Origin: CAYRUP01 sp964427485
GTDB taxonomy: Bacteria; Pseudomonadota; Gammaproteobacteria; DSM-16500
Reading direction: 5' to 3'
NCBI GenBank assembly: GCA_964427485.1
Contig: CAYRUP010000029.1
Span: 1-17,160, forward strand
DNA length: 17,160 nucleotides
Position numbers and translations under genes: made by a program. How positions within the stretch are numbered: the first letter of the stretch is position 1; every line of letters starts with the position of its first letter. Of the stretch, positions 1-7,714 are shown in pieces. The notes under the pieces are model-generated. The model worked only from the letters and a program-made list of their open reading frames with translations, made no database searches and was not told the DNA's origin.

Positions 1-5
1 CCATG

Positions 6-44
6 TTATAATTTAGCGATCCTTCGCTGCGCTCAGGATGACAT
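6..44. repeat. Dispersed palindromic element, right half (copy C)
   Basis: Positions 18-44 are identical to the 27-base right arm of the complete element at 12828-12899. The preceding bases 6-17 match its asymmetric loop (TTATAATTTAG then C instead of T). The left arm is absent: bases 1-5 do not continue the loop, so this copy is truncated, or the rest lies elsewhere. It sits just downstream of the 6S RNA gene. Confidence 0.85.
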
Positions 45-87
45 ATGTTCCTTGTGCAAAAAAAAATTGAATACGAATGAGAAATGA

Positions 88-265
88 TAGGAGTGTCTTC
101 GCTAAGCGTTGTCTCACAGATACCCTCTTTGTATCAAGATGGAAACCTCTGCGACGTTTTAGGCTTTCCTCATAAAATTAGGACTTGCTCACCGCGTCTC
201 AAGTGGATCTCCTTTTTATAACTCATTGAACGGTTCTGGACAAAATCCTATCGAAAACACTCACC
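88..265 (-). ncRNA. ssrS: 6S RNA
   Basis: 6S RNA binds the sigma-70 RNA polymerase holoenzyme in stationary phase by mimicking an open promoter. Read on the minus strand, this stretch contains the gammaproteobacterial 6S core: GGTGAGCAAGTCC, then an AAGCCTAAAAC-GTCGCAG block (about 193 down to 147), aligning with E. coli GGTGAGCATGCTCGG and AAGCCTTAAAACTGCGAC. The ends form an 11-pair closing stem: GAGTGTTTTCG (262-252) with CGAAGACACTC (101-91), including one G-U pair. The length of about 178 nt is close to E. coli's 184. The 5' end is placed 6-7 bases after a perfect TATAAT; the 3' end is placed just past the closing stem and may be off by several bases. A run of nine T follows on the minus strand (66-58), a possible precursor end. 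The usual partner ygfA is not visible; here yciO lies upstream on the same strand. Confidence 0.9.
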
Positions 266-270
266 ATTTA

Positions 271-299
271 ATTATAGGCAAGATTCGTCAGTTTTCCAC
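271..299 (-). promoter_or_regulatory. Promoter of 6S RNA
   Basis: Minus-strand TATAAT (276-271) is a perfect -10 hexamer placed 6-7 bases before the predicted 5' end of the 6S RNA. At 17-base spacing the -35 position reads GTGGAA, a poor match, so the promoter may rely on its -10 or on an activator. Confidence 0.6.
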
Positions 300-340
300 T
301 TGGGTTATACAACTAATTTGATTGTATTATGAAAAAAAAT

Positions 341-958
341 TTAAAATATTTTCGGATCCCCTTTTCCCACACGCAAAATAGTCGGAATACCCTCGACTAA
401 ATCAATCACAGTCGTTGGCGTCACACTACACGGGCCGCCATCGATCACTAAATCCACGCGATTACCCAACGTTTCATAAATATCCTGTGCATCCACAAAA
501 GGATATTCTTGTTCTGGTAACATCAGGGATACACTCATCAACGGTTCATTTAACTCGCTCAATAAGGCTTGCACAATTTTGCTATCCGGAACGCGCATTC
601 CGATAGTATTTCGTTTTGGATGATGTAATCGTTTAGGCACTTCGCGAGTGGCTGGCAAAACAAATGTATAAGGACCTGGGGTATGCGCTTTCAATAAACG
701 AAAAACGCTATTATCGACAATTGCATAAGTGCTCAACTCCGATAAATCTCTGCAAACCAAAGTAAAATTATGTTTTTCATCCAGTTGACGCAAACTTCGA
801 ATACGTTCCAACGCCGTTTTATTGGCAAGTTGACAACCTATGGCATAAGCAGAATCCGTGGGATAAACAATCACTCCCCCACGTTGAATAATCTTGACTG
901 CTTCTTTAATTAGACGTGGCTGCGGATTATCCGGGTGTATAACAAAAAATTGACTCAT
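341..958 (-). CDS. yciO: YciO, TsaC/YrdC/Sua5-family protein
   Basis: The 205-residue protein matches E. coli YciO (206 aa) nearly end to end: the start MSQFFVIHPDNPQ, the GGVIVYPTDSAYAIGC nucleotide-binding segment (residues about 27-42), HNFTLVCRDLSELSTY, TIGMRVPDSKI and the ending PTTVIDLVEG are all recognisable. The family folds like L-threonylcarbamoyladenylate synthase (TsaC), which makes the precursor of the t6A37 tRNA modification. YciO proper is a paralog whose in vivo role is less certain, so automated annotation as TsaC would be an over-call. A ribosome site AAGGA lies about 10 bases upstream of the ATG. The gene is divergent from rlmD across 67 bases and lies upstream of the 6S RNA gene on the same strand; the 6S RNA has its own -10. 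Confidence 0.9.
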   Translation of the reverse strand: MSQFFVIHPDNPQPRLIKEAVKIIQRGGVIVYPTDSAYAIGCQLANKTALERIRSLRQLDEKHNFTLVCRDLSELSTYAIVDNSVFRLLKAHTPGPYTFVLPATREVPKRLHHPKRNTIGMRVPDSKIVQALLSELNEPLMSVSLMLPEQEYPFVDAQDIYETLGNRVDLVIDGGPCSVTPTTVIDLVEGIPTILRVGKGDPKIF

Positions 959-974
959 AGTTAACTGTCCTTGT

Positions 975-1003
975 TTGACACAGATTGTGATAAGATACTA
1001 CAA
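975..1003 (+). promoter_or_regulatory. Possible promoter of the rlmD-relA-barA operon
   Basis: In the 67-base gap between the divergent yciO and rlmD genes there is a perfect TTGACA (975-980) and an extended -10 like element TG-A-TAAGAT (988-996). The two are only 10 bases apart, so they cannot form one standard promoter; the extended -10 is the better candidate, with transcription starting near 1003. No Shine-Dalgarno sequence is visible ahead of the rlmD ATG. Confidence 0.35.
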
Positions 1004-1025
1004 CTTAAAACTTATATACAATTTT

Positions 1026-2333
1026 ATGCCAACTGAATACATAGAAACGACAATAGAATCATTGAGCCATGACGGGCGAGGCATTGCCATTATTAATGGA
1101 AAAACAACGTTCGTCACAAGTGCATTGCCAGCCGAAAAAGTCATCTGCAAAATCACGCAGAAACATCGCCGTTATAATGAGGCGTTAGTCACAGAAGTGC
1201 TTGCCGCTGCGCCTGAACGTACGATTCCGGATTGCACGCATTTTGGTGTCTGTGGTGGCTGCAGCATGCAGCATGTTGAAATTCACGCGCAAATTCAATA
1301 TAAACAACAAGCGTTGCTCGACCAATTAAAACATTTTGGCAAAGTGACGCCTGAAGCGGTGCTTCCACCGATTTCTGGCCAAGCCTTTGGCTATCGCCGT
1401 AAAGCTCGTTTAGGTGTACGTTATGTCATTAAAAAAGGCAAATTATTAGTAGGTTTTCGCGAAAAATTCAGTAACTATCTCGCGGACATCGAACAATGTC
1501 TCATATTGCACCCCAGCGTCGGGCAGCGTCTTACCGCATTGAGCGACTTAATCCGAAATTTAACTCAGTATGATCAAATACCACAAATCGAAGTTGCAGT
1601 GAGTGATGAGGTAACCGCATTAATATTTCGTCATATGACACCGCTGCCGGAAAACGATATTGCTGCACTCTCTGAATTTGGTAAAACGCATGCTTTGCAT
1701 ATTTATTTGCAACCCAATCCACCCGCTAAAGTTCATAAAATTTTTCCGAATGACCAACAAGAAATGCTGAGTTATGCACTGCCTGATTATGATCTTCAGA
1801 TGCAATTTCATCCGTTGGATTTCACACAAGTCAATGCTGAAATTAATCGTCTGATGATTAAGCAGGCACTTGAATTACTTGATTTAAAATCAACAGACAC
1901 CGTGCTTGATTTGTTTTGTGGTTTAGGAAATTTTACCTTACCCATGGCTCGATTGGCGAAACAGGTGATGGGTGTCGAAGGAAGTGCGCAAATGGTTGAG
2001 CGTGCCAAGGCAAATGCAGAATACAATCATATCAGCAATACAGAATTTTATGCAGCTAACTTAATGGAGCCAACGAAAACTGCGACTTGGTTACAAACAC
2101 AATACAATAAAATATTATTAGATCCACCCCGTACTGGCGCGAAAGAAATTATTCCTTTCATTGCAAATAACACAGCAAAACGTATTGTATATGTATCCTG
2201 CAACCCATCCACGCTAGCACGTGATGCGGGAGATTTAGTCTATAATTATCACTATAAGCTTAAACAAGTTGGTGTGATAAATATGTTCCCGCACACCAGC
2301 CATATTGAAGCAATTGCACTTTTTGAGAAATAA
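1026..2333 (+). CDS. rlmD: 23S rRNA (uracil-1939-C5)-methyltransferase RlmD
   Basis: RlmD methylates U1939 of 23S rRNA using S-adenosylmethionine and carries an iron-sulfur cluster. The start at 1026 gives 435 residues (E. coli: 433) and begins directly with the TRAM domain (about 1-60). The in-frame ATG 17 codons upstream (975) would add an unconserved AT-rich extension and overlap the promoter signals. Cluster cysteines C70, C76, C79 and C158 are present (CTHFGVCGGC and EQCLILHP). The SAM-binding motif is VLDLFCGLGNFTLP and the catalytic cysteine is C392 in SCNPSTLARD. The C-terminal MFPHTSHIEAIALF is typical. The stop is 2 bases before the relA ATG, so the two are very likely cotranscribed, as in E. 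coli. Confidence 0.95.
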   Translation: MPTEYIETTIESLSHDGRGIAIINGKTTFVTSALPAEKVICKITQKHRRYNEALVTEVLAAAPERTIPDCTHFGVCGGCSMQHVEIHAQIQYKQQALLDQLKHFGKVTPEAVLPPISGQAFGYRRKARLGVRYVIKKGKLLVGFREKFSNYLADIEQCLILHPSVGQRLTALSDLIRNLTQYDQIPQIEVAVSDEVTALIFRHMTPLPENDIAALSEFGKTHALHIYLQPNPPAKVHKIFPNDQQEMLSYALPDYDLQMQFHPLDFTQVNAEINRLMIKQALELLDLKSTDTVLDLFCGLGNFTLPMARLAKQVMGVEGSAQMVERAKANAEYNHISNTEFYAANLMEPTKTATWLQTQYNKILLDPPRTGAKEIIPFIANNTAKRIVYVSCNPSTLARDAGDLVYNYHYKLKQVGVINMFPHTSHIEAIALFEK

Positions 2334-2335
2334 AT

Positions 2336-2873
2336 ATGGTGACAGTTAAGCAAAAATTTCATTACTTACCTGACGGATCAATTGATATTGATTTTTGGCT
2401 GAATAAAATTAAAGAACAATATCAAGTAAAAGAAGTCGATTTGATTCATCGAGCCACAACATTAGCTAAAGATAGCAGTAAAGGACTCACGACATTTTAT
2501 GGGCAATCTTGCATTGAGCAAGGACTGGAAATGGCTGAGATCTTGCTCGAAATGAAATTAGATCAAGCGGCTGTTGCAGCCGCTATTATTGCAACTACAC
2601 TGCAGCATACCAGTATTTTAATCGAAAAAGTGCAAGATGAGCTCGGTGAACAGGTTGCCAAATTAGTCCAAGGTGTGCTGCAAATGAATGTTTTAAATAA
2701 TTTGCAGAACGCTAAAAAATCACGCGATAAAACACAGTTGGATCGTTTACGTAAAATATTTTTGGCGATGGTGTCTGATATACGTGTTGTGTTAATCAAA
2801 CTGGCTGAACGCACGTGCACCATGCGCGGCATTAAAAATATCAACCCAACTGAACGCCGACATATCGCGCAAG
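2336..2873 (+). CDS. relA: (p)ppGpp synthetase RelA, 5' part cut by assembly gap
   Basis: RelA makes (p)ppGpp from ATP and GTP/GDP when uncharged tRNA sits in the ribosomal A site. The 179 residues seen are the N-terminal pseudo-hydrolase domain, matching E. coli RelA in FLAMVSDIRVVLIKLAERT and the region before it. At the place where bifunctional SpoT/Rel proteins have the HD metal motif, this protein reads IIATTLQHT (residues 84-92), so the hydrolase is degenerate as in true RelA. The reading frame runs straight into the 10 N at 2874 with no stop, so this is a partial gene, not a complete 188-residue protein. It starts 2 bases after rlmD and has no clear ribosome site, suggesting translational coupling. 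Confidence 0.85.
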
Positions 2874-2883
2874 NNNNNNNNNN
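2874..2883. other. Assembly gap (10 N) with homologous flanks
   Basis: Ten undetermined bases inside relA. The 70 bases before it (2804-2873) and the 70 after it (2884-2953) encode the same protein segment, AERTxxMRGIKNINxxERxxxAQ, with 47 of 70 bases identical. The gap length is therefore arbitrary, and the two flanks are alternative versions of one segment from diverged sources. Confidence 0.97.
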
Positions 2884-4623
2884 GCTGAACGTACTTCGAT
2901 AATGCGTGGCATAAAAAATATTAATTTAGTGGAACGTAAACGGCTTGCTCAAGAAACCATGGATATTTATGCCCCACTTGCGAATCGATTGGGGATAGGA
3001 CAATTAAAATGGGAACTGGAAGATATTGCTTTCCATTACACGAATCCAGAAGCCTATAAAACAATCGCGAATTATTTATCGGAACGCCGAGTTGATCGTG
3101 AGCAACGCATTAAAGAAACCATTAAAAGTCTGCAGGATCATTTAGCAAAAGCAAATATCAAAGCAAAAATAAGTGGCCGAGCAAAACATATTTATAGTAT
3201 TTATCTGAAAGTCTTACGCAAACACACCGATTATAAAAATATTTATGATTACAGCGCAGTGCGAATATTGGTGCCTACACTCGATGATTGTTATACGGCA
3301 TTGAGCGTGGCACACAGTTTGTTTGAGCATATTCCTGAAGAGTTCGATGATTACATCAATAATCCAAAACCCAACGGCTATCGTTCAATCCATACTGCAG
3401 TCATTGGGCCTGATGGAAAAAATTTAGAAATCCAAATTCGCACCCGGGATATGCATGACGAAGCAGAACATGGTGTCGCCGCGCATTGGATTTATAAGGA
3501 AAATAAAACCCAGCAATCCGGTTATGAAGCTAAAATTACCTATCTTCGCCAATTGCTTGCTTGGCATAAAGATGTTGCGCAGCAAAATGTTAATCAAGAT
3601 AAAAATATGGATGAAGTATTAGAAGATACCGTCTATGTTTTCACGCCAGCAGGCGAAATTATTGATTTACCGGTGGGTGCAACGCCATTGGATTTTGCTT
3701 ATCATATTCATAGTGGACTAGGACATCGTTGTCGCGGTGCAAAAATAAAAGGACATATCGTACCGTTGACCTATCATTTATGCACAGGCGATCAAGTTGA
3801 AATTATCACGACGCCACACGGTACGCCGAGTCGTGACTGGTTAAATAAAGATTTTGGTTATCTAAAAACATCACGTGCACGCGCTAAAGTTTCGCACTGG
3901 TTCAAGCAACAAGATATTAATCAATATATTGAATCCGGAAAAAATGCGTTAGATCGCGAATTAATGCGCGCTGGCATACATCATCCTAATTTTGAAAAAA
4001 TTGCATCGCGTTTTAATTATAAAAATGATGAAGCTTTATTTGCCGCAATTGGTCATGGCAATTTACGTATTGCACAAATAGTACATGCTTTGCAAACGGA
4101 ACCATCACCAACCGATTTAAATGATAAAATAACGCTGCCCTACTCAAAACATGTCCTCATTGATGAAGCAAAAGGCAGCATGGAAATTGCAGGAATCCAT
4201 GATTTATTGACACGAATTGCCAAATGCTGCAAACCTATTCCAGGCGACAAAGTGATTGGTTATATCACGCAAGGTCGCGGTGTATCGATTCATCGCGATG
4301 ACTGCAATAATATAATGCATAGCCGTGTACTTCATGATAATCGAATCATCCAAGTTGCTTGGGACAATAAAAAATCCGGTAATTATTATGTCGATCTGCA
4401 AATTCGTGCCAATGGGCAACACGACATATTAAAAGAAATAACCTCATTATTAGCGAATGCTAAAATCGATTTGGTGTCATTGAACTCCACTATAAGCAAT
4501 AAAAATAATATGATATATATTGTTCTGACAATTCAAATTAATGACCTGACTCAGTTGAAGCAAATAATAAATCAAATTAGCCAACTGCCTAAAGTGATCG
4601 ACATAAAAAGAATGAGTGAATGA
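2884..4623 (+). CDS. relA: (p)ppGpp synthetase RelA, 3' part after assembly gap
   Basis: This open frame of 579 codons contains the rest of RelA. In order: the IYAPLANRLGIGQLKWELED linker, the synthetase domain (GRAKHIYSIYLKV, then IYDYSAVRI with the metal-binding aspartate), the EFDDY signature at 3340-3354 (the EXDD form of monofunctional RelA, not the RXKD form of SpoT/Rel), EIQIRTRDMHDEAEHGVAAHW, a TGS domain (EDTVYVFTPAG to GDQVEIIT), the cysteine-containing region KCCKPIPGDKVIGYITQGRG, and a C-terminal ACT-like domain. The ATG at 2902 is an internal methionine (MRGIKNIN), not a start. Joining 2336-2803 to 2884-4623 gives an in-frame 735-residue protein (E. coli: 744). The 3' end overlaps barA by 4 bases. 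Whether the two parts belong to one gene, two paralogs or two organisms is open. Confidence 0.88.
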   Translation, partial: AERTSIMRGIKNINLVERKRLAQETMDIYAPLANRLGIGQLKWELEDIAFHYTNPEAYKTIANYLSERRVDREQRIKETIKSLQDHLAKANIKAKISGRAKHIYSIYLKVLRKHTDYKNIYDYSAVRILVPTLDDCYTALSVAHSLFEHIPEEFDDYINNPKPNGYRSIHTAVIGPDGKNLEIQIRTRDMHDEAEHGVAAHWIYKENKTQQSGYEAKITYLRQLLAWHKDVAQQNVNQDKNMDEVLEDTVYVFTPAGEIIDLPVGATPLDFAYHIHSGLGHRCRGAKIKGHIVPLTYHLCTGDQVEIITTPHGTPSRDWLNKDFGYLKTSRARAKVSHWFKQQDINQYIESGKNALDRELMRAGIHHPNFEKIASRFNYKNDEALFAAIGHGNLRIAQIVHALQTEPSPTDLNDKITLPYSKHVLIDEAKGSMEIAGIHDLLTRIAKCCKPIPGDKVIGYITQGRGVSIHRDDCNNIMHSRVLHDNRIIQVAWDNKKSGNYYVDLQIRANGQHDILKEITSLLANAKIDLVSLNSTISNKNNMIYIVLTIQINDLTQLKQIINQISQLPKVIDIKRMSE

Positions 4624-7406
4624 TGAAAAGATTACGAATACAAACGCGAGTTTTTATTATCGCCCTGCTGCCTACGCTGATTATTTCTTTATTATTGGGC
4701 ATCTATATTATTGGTTCGCGCATTCATGATGCTGAAAAAGAATTAAATTTGTATGGGCAAGCTATTTTAAGTCATGTGGTACGCGCAAGCCGTGCTGGTA
4801 TTTTGAAAAATGATCGTCAAATTTTGCAAGAAATTACTAATCTGGTGTTGGAAGAAAAAGATCTCCAATCGATTACTTTTTTTGGTCCTAAGCAAGAGTT
4901 ACTGGCTTATAGTGGTTCAGACGATCCATTATCGCCTGAATATTTAAAAAATGTGGTTTTTAACGATGAGAAACCGGCGATTGTCGAAGGTAAAGATACG
5001 ATTACATTTACTGCACCCATCATTGTAAACGACTTAAATCTCGCAAATCATTCAACCAATTTCAATGGATCTTCACACAAAAAAATAGTGGGCTGGGTGG
5101 CTGTAGCGCTTTCCAGAACAACAACACTGCTCGAAGAATACCAAGTCATCATAGTTACCATTTTTTTCCTCATGTTGGGTTTATTAATCAGTGTATTTCT
5201 AGCGCGGCGTACGGCACGACATTTAACGCGGCCTTTATTAAAAATGCGTTCGGCTATCAAAGAAATTGAACAAGGAAAATTGGAAACCCAGATTGATACG
5301 CATTCACCCGGTGAGCTCGGCGAGTTGGAAGAAGGCATTAACAATATGACGGCCGCTTTGCAGCGTGCACGCGATGGATTGGAAAGTAATATTGAACAAG
5401 CCACGGCTAATTTGAAGCAATCACTTGATACAATCGAGACACAAAATACCGAACTTGCTCGCGCACAAAAAGAAGCGCTTGAAGCAAGCCGAATTAAATC
5501 GGAATTTATTGCTAATATGAGTCATGAAATCCGCACGCCGATGAATGGTATTGTGGGTTTTACCAACTTATTGCTTGAAACTGAACTTTCTAATTTGCAA
5601 CGAAATTACTTAACTACCATACAAAAATCGACTTTGAGTCTGTTAAACCTAGTTAACAATATTTTGGATTTTTCGCGGTTAGATGCCGGTCAGTTGCGTC
5701 TTGAATATTTAGCATTTGATATTCGCGACAGCATTGAAGAAGTGCTTGCTATCATGTCAACGCTGGCTAATGCTAAGCAATTAGAATTTGTCGCTTTGAT
5801 TGATGATGAGGTACCGCGTAAAATCATCAGCGATCCATTGCGCTTTAAGCAGATTATTATTAATTTGGTATCAAATGCAGTTAAATTTACTGACAAAGGC
5901 GATGTGATTATTCATGTCACTGCAGAAAAGAAAACCGCAAAAAATGCTAAATTGCGCGTTACTATTTCTGATACAGGAATAGGTTTATCTTCGGGTGACC
6001 AAAAACTTATTTTTCGCGCTTTTCAGCAGGCCGATACGAGCATTGCCAGAAAATATGGTGGTACCGGTTTGGGTTTAGCAATATGCAAAAAACTCATTGA
6101 CCAGATGGCTGGCAAAATTGGCATGGAAAGTCATGAAGGAAAAGGGTCGTTATTTTGGTTTACTTTTACAGCGGAAAGAACTTCTGAAACGGAACCCGAA
6201 CCCGAATTGATTCATTTTACTGGTACAAACGTCTATATTTATGAAACGCACCCTATTTCTCGCCAAGTGATTAAGAATACGCTTAACCATTGGAACATTA
6301 ATACGATTGATTTCTCTGACTCTAAAACTTTGTTGGATAAGTTAAAACAAAATTCCGGACAGACACGAGAACCTTCTGTGATTATTGCAGGCATTAATCA
6401 ACAACAAATTCATCAAGGAACGGCTGTAACGGAAGTCGCTAATATTCGCGAATACTATAAAGGCCCGCTCATTGTACTTACTAATTCATCCGAACAAGCA
6501 ACGCTTGAGTACTTCCTATCAGCAGGTGCTACTGTGAGTTTAACGAAACCTATTATTCGCAATAATCTTTATCATGCTATTTTTCAACTGATCAGTGAGC
6601 CACAGAATCAAAATCATTTTAAATTTACTCCTTTTTATGAACAAAATGCTTCTTTGCAATTTGAAGGAAAACACATTCTCTGTGTGGATGATAATATCCA
6701 TAATGCCAATTTGGTCAGCGCTTTATTTAGTAATACGCAAGCGCATATTGTGATTGCACATGATGGTACTGAAGCTTTACAACTTACGGAAAAACAAAAA
6801 TTTGATCTTATTTTGATGGATTTACGGATGCCGAAAATGGATGGCATTGAAACTTTGAAGCATATCCGCGGCACAAACAACATGAATTCCACAACTCCTG
6901 TCATCGCGCTTTCAGCACACATTGCAGAAGATGAATATACCAATTTAATTGCGCTTGGTTTCAATGATTACTTGATTAAACCAGTAATAAAAACTTCTTT
7001 ATTTAAAATTGTTAAGAAATGGATTCAGGACAAACCAGCACAATCGGCAGCGCCTTTGAGCCAAAACTTGCCGGTTATTGATTGGCAACTGGGAATGAAA
7101 CTGGTTGGCAATAAAAGAGAATTAGCAGAAGAAATGTTGAACTTGTTGACTGCGAGCTTAGAAGATGAAGTCAATCTGATAAAACAGTCCAACAATAATC
7201 ATAATTATGAAGAGGCACAGCGCCGTTTGCACAAATTACATGGTGCAGTTTGTTATTGCGGCACGCCAAGATTAAAAAAAGCGATTGCAGCACTTGAAAC
7301 TGCATTTAAACAAAGTAAAATGGATGACATTCCTACCCTCTTGGATCAACTCGAACTTGAGTCTGATTTGCTGCTTAAGGCTACACAGGTTCAGGTAAAC
7401 ACTTGA
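4620..7406 (+). CDS. barA: Hybrid sensor histidine kinase BarA (LetS/GacS type)
   Basis: BarA/GacS/LetS kinases phosphorylate the UvrY/GacA/LetA regulator, which drives CsrA-antagonising small RNAs and controls the transmissive or stationary-phase programme. The 928-residue protein has the full tripartite layout (E. coli BarA: 918 aa). TM1 is about residues 11-32, followed by a periplasmic sensor part and TM2 about 174-195. A HAMP domain covers about 196-250 and a coiled linker leads to the H-box NMSHEIRTP with H302. The ATPase domain has an N-box around N415, DTGIGL at 451 and GGTGLGL at 480. A degenerate receiver spans about 532-660. The true receiver has phospho-acceptor D734 (ILMDLRMPKMDG), and the C-terminal HPt domain has H871 in HKLHGA. 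The start overlaps the relA stop (ATGA); a second ATG follows immediately at 4623. The overlap implies translational coupling to RelA. Confidence 0.93.
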   Translation: MMKRLRIQTRVFIIALLPTLIISLLLGIYIIGSRIHDAEKELNLYGQAILSHVVRASRAGILKNDRQILQEITNLVLEEKDLQSITFFGPKQELLAYSGSDDPLSPEYLKNVVFNDEKPAIVEGKDTITFTAPIIVNDLNLANHSTNFNGSSHKKIVGWVAVALSRTTTLLEEYQVIIVTIFFLMLGLLISVFLARRTARHLTRPLLKMRSAIKEIEQGKLETQIDTHSPGELGELEEGINNMTAALQRARDGLESNIEQATANLKQSLDTIETQNTELARAQKEALEASRIKSEFIANMSHEIRTPMNGIVGFTNLLLETELSNLQRNYLTTIQKSTLSLLNLVNNILDFSRLDAGQLRLEYLAFDIRDSIEEVLAIMSTLANAKQLEFVALIDDEVPRKIISDPLRFKQIIINLVSNAVKFTDKGDVIIHVTAEKKTAKNAKLRVTISDTGIGLSSGDQKLIFRAFQQADTSIARKYGGTGLGLAICKKLIDQMAGKIGMESHEGKGSLFWFTFTAERTSETEPEPELIHFTGTNVYIYETHPISRQVIKNTLNHWNINTIDFSDSKTLLDKLKQNSGQTREPSVIIAGINQQQIHQGTAVTEVANIREYYKGPLIVLTNSSEQATLEYFLSAGATVSLTKPIIRNNLYHAIFQLISEPQNQNHFKFTPFYEQNASLQFEGKHILCVDDNIHNANLVSALFSNTQAHIVIAHDGTEALQLTEKQKFDLILMDLRMPKMDGIETLKHIRGTNNMNSTTPVIALSAHIAEDEYTNLIALGFNDYLIKPVIKTSLFKIVKKWIQDKPAQSAAPLSQNLPVIDWQLGMKLVGNKRELAEEMLNLLTASLEDEVNLIKQSNNNHNYEEAQRRLHKLHGAVCYCGTPRLKKAIAALETAFKQSKMDDIPTLLDQLELESDLLLKATQVQVNT

Positions 7407-7462
7407 ACTCCCATCTTAGTAAGATTTTCTATTGCCTTCTATGCGATTTTAAGCTAACAATA

Positions 7463-7502
7463 ATAGGTTCCGAAATTTGAAATACTTAGCAAAGGAACCT
7501 AT
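7463..7502 (+). terminator. Inverted repeat after barA, possible terminator
   Basis: ATAGGTTCC (7463-7471) and GGAACCTAT (7494-7502) are perfect 9-base inverted arms around a 22-base loop, 57 bases past the barA stop and abutting the palindromic element. There is no T-run directly after the stem, so a role as intrinsic terminator is uncertain. The rest of the 308-base intergenic stretch 7407-7714 holds the palindromic element, a degenerate second repeat and AT-rich sequence; no gene is seen in it. Confidence 0.35.
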
Positions 7503-7573
7503 GTCATCCTGAGCGCAGCGAAGGATCACTAAATTATAATAAGGCGATCCTTCGCTTACGCTCAGGATGACAT
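7501..7573. repeat. Dispersed palindromic element, complete (copy A)
   Basis: A 27-base left arm (7501-7527, starting ATGTCATCCTGAGCGCAGCG) and a 28-base right arm (7546-7573) form a long stem. They flank the 18-base asymmetric loop ACTAAATTATAATAAGGC (7528-7545). The right arm has TTACG where a perfect complement would have TGCG, the only disruption. The loop is the exact reverse complement of the loop in the copy at 12828-12899, showing one element in two orientations. It lies between barA and the transporter gene. Confidence 0.92.
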
Positions 7574-7597
7574 CAAAAAGCAAAAAAACCCTTAACC

Positions 7598-7627
7598 TAT
7601 GCCTGAGAAGAATCGAGGATGAGGGTG
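7598..7627. repeat. Degenerate copy of the second repeat family
   Basis: This stretch ends in GGATGAGGGTGCT (7617-7629), identical to 9307-9319, and is preceded by GAGAAG and other bases that line up with the right part of the 9268-9320 repeat. The hairpin half is not preserved here. Confidence 0.45.
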
Positions 7628-7714
7628 CTAAATAAAAATAAAAATTGAATTAAAACGCATACTTGAGAAAGATAAGGGGCAACAGACCCAAATAATAACA
7701 TGTTGGAGGTAATA

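Noticed and set aside
415..606. Open frame on the plus strand across yciO
   Set aside because: It is antisense to a well-conserved gene and lacks a ribosome site.
975..1025. Longer RlmD starting at 975
   Set aside because: The extra 17 residues are unconserved, overlap TTGACA and the extended -10, and have no ribosome site; 1026 gives the family length.
2902..4623. Start codon at 2902 for a separate 573-residue protein
   Set aside because: The frame is open back to the N gap and the methionine is inside a conserved RelA segment; the apparent start is an artefact of the gap.
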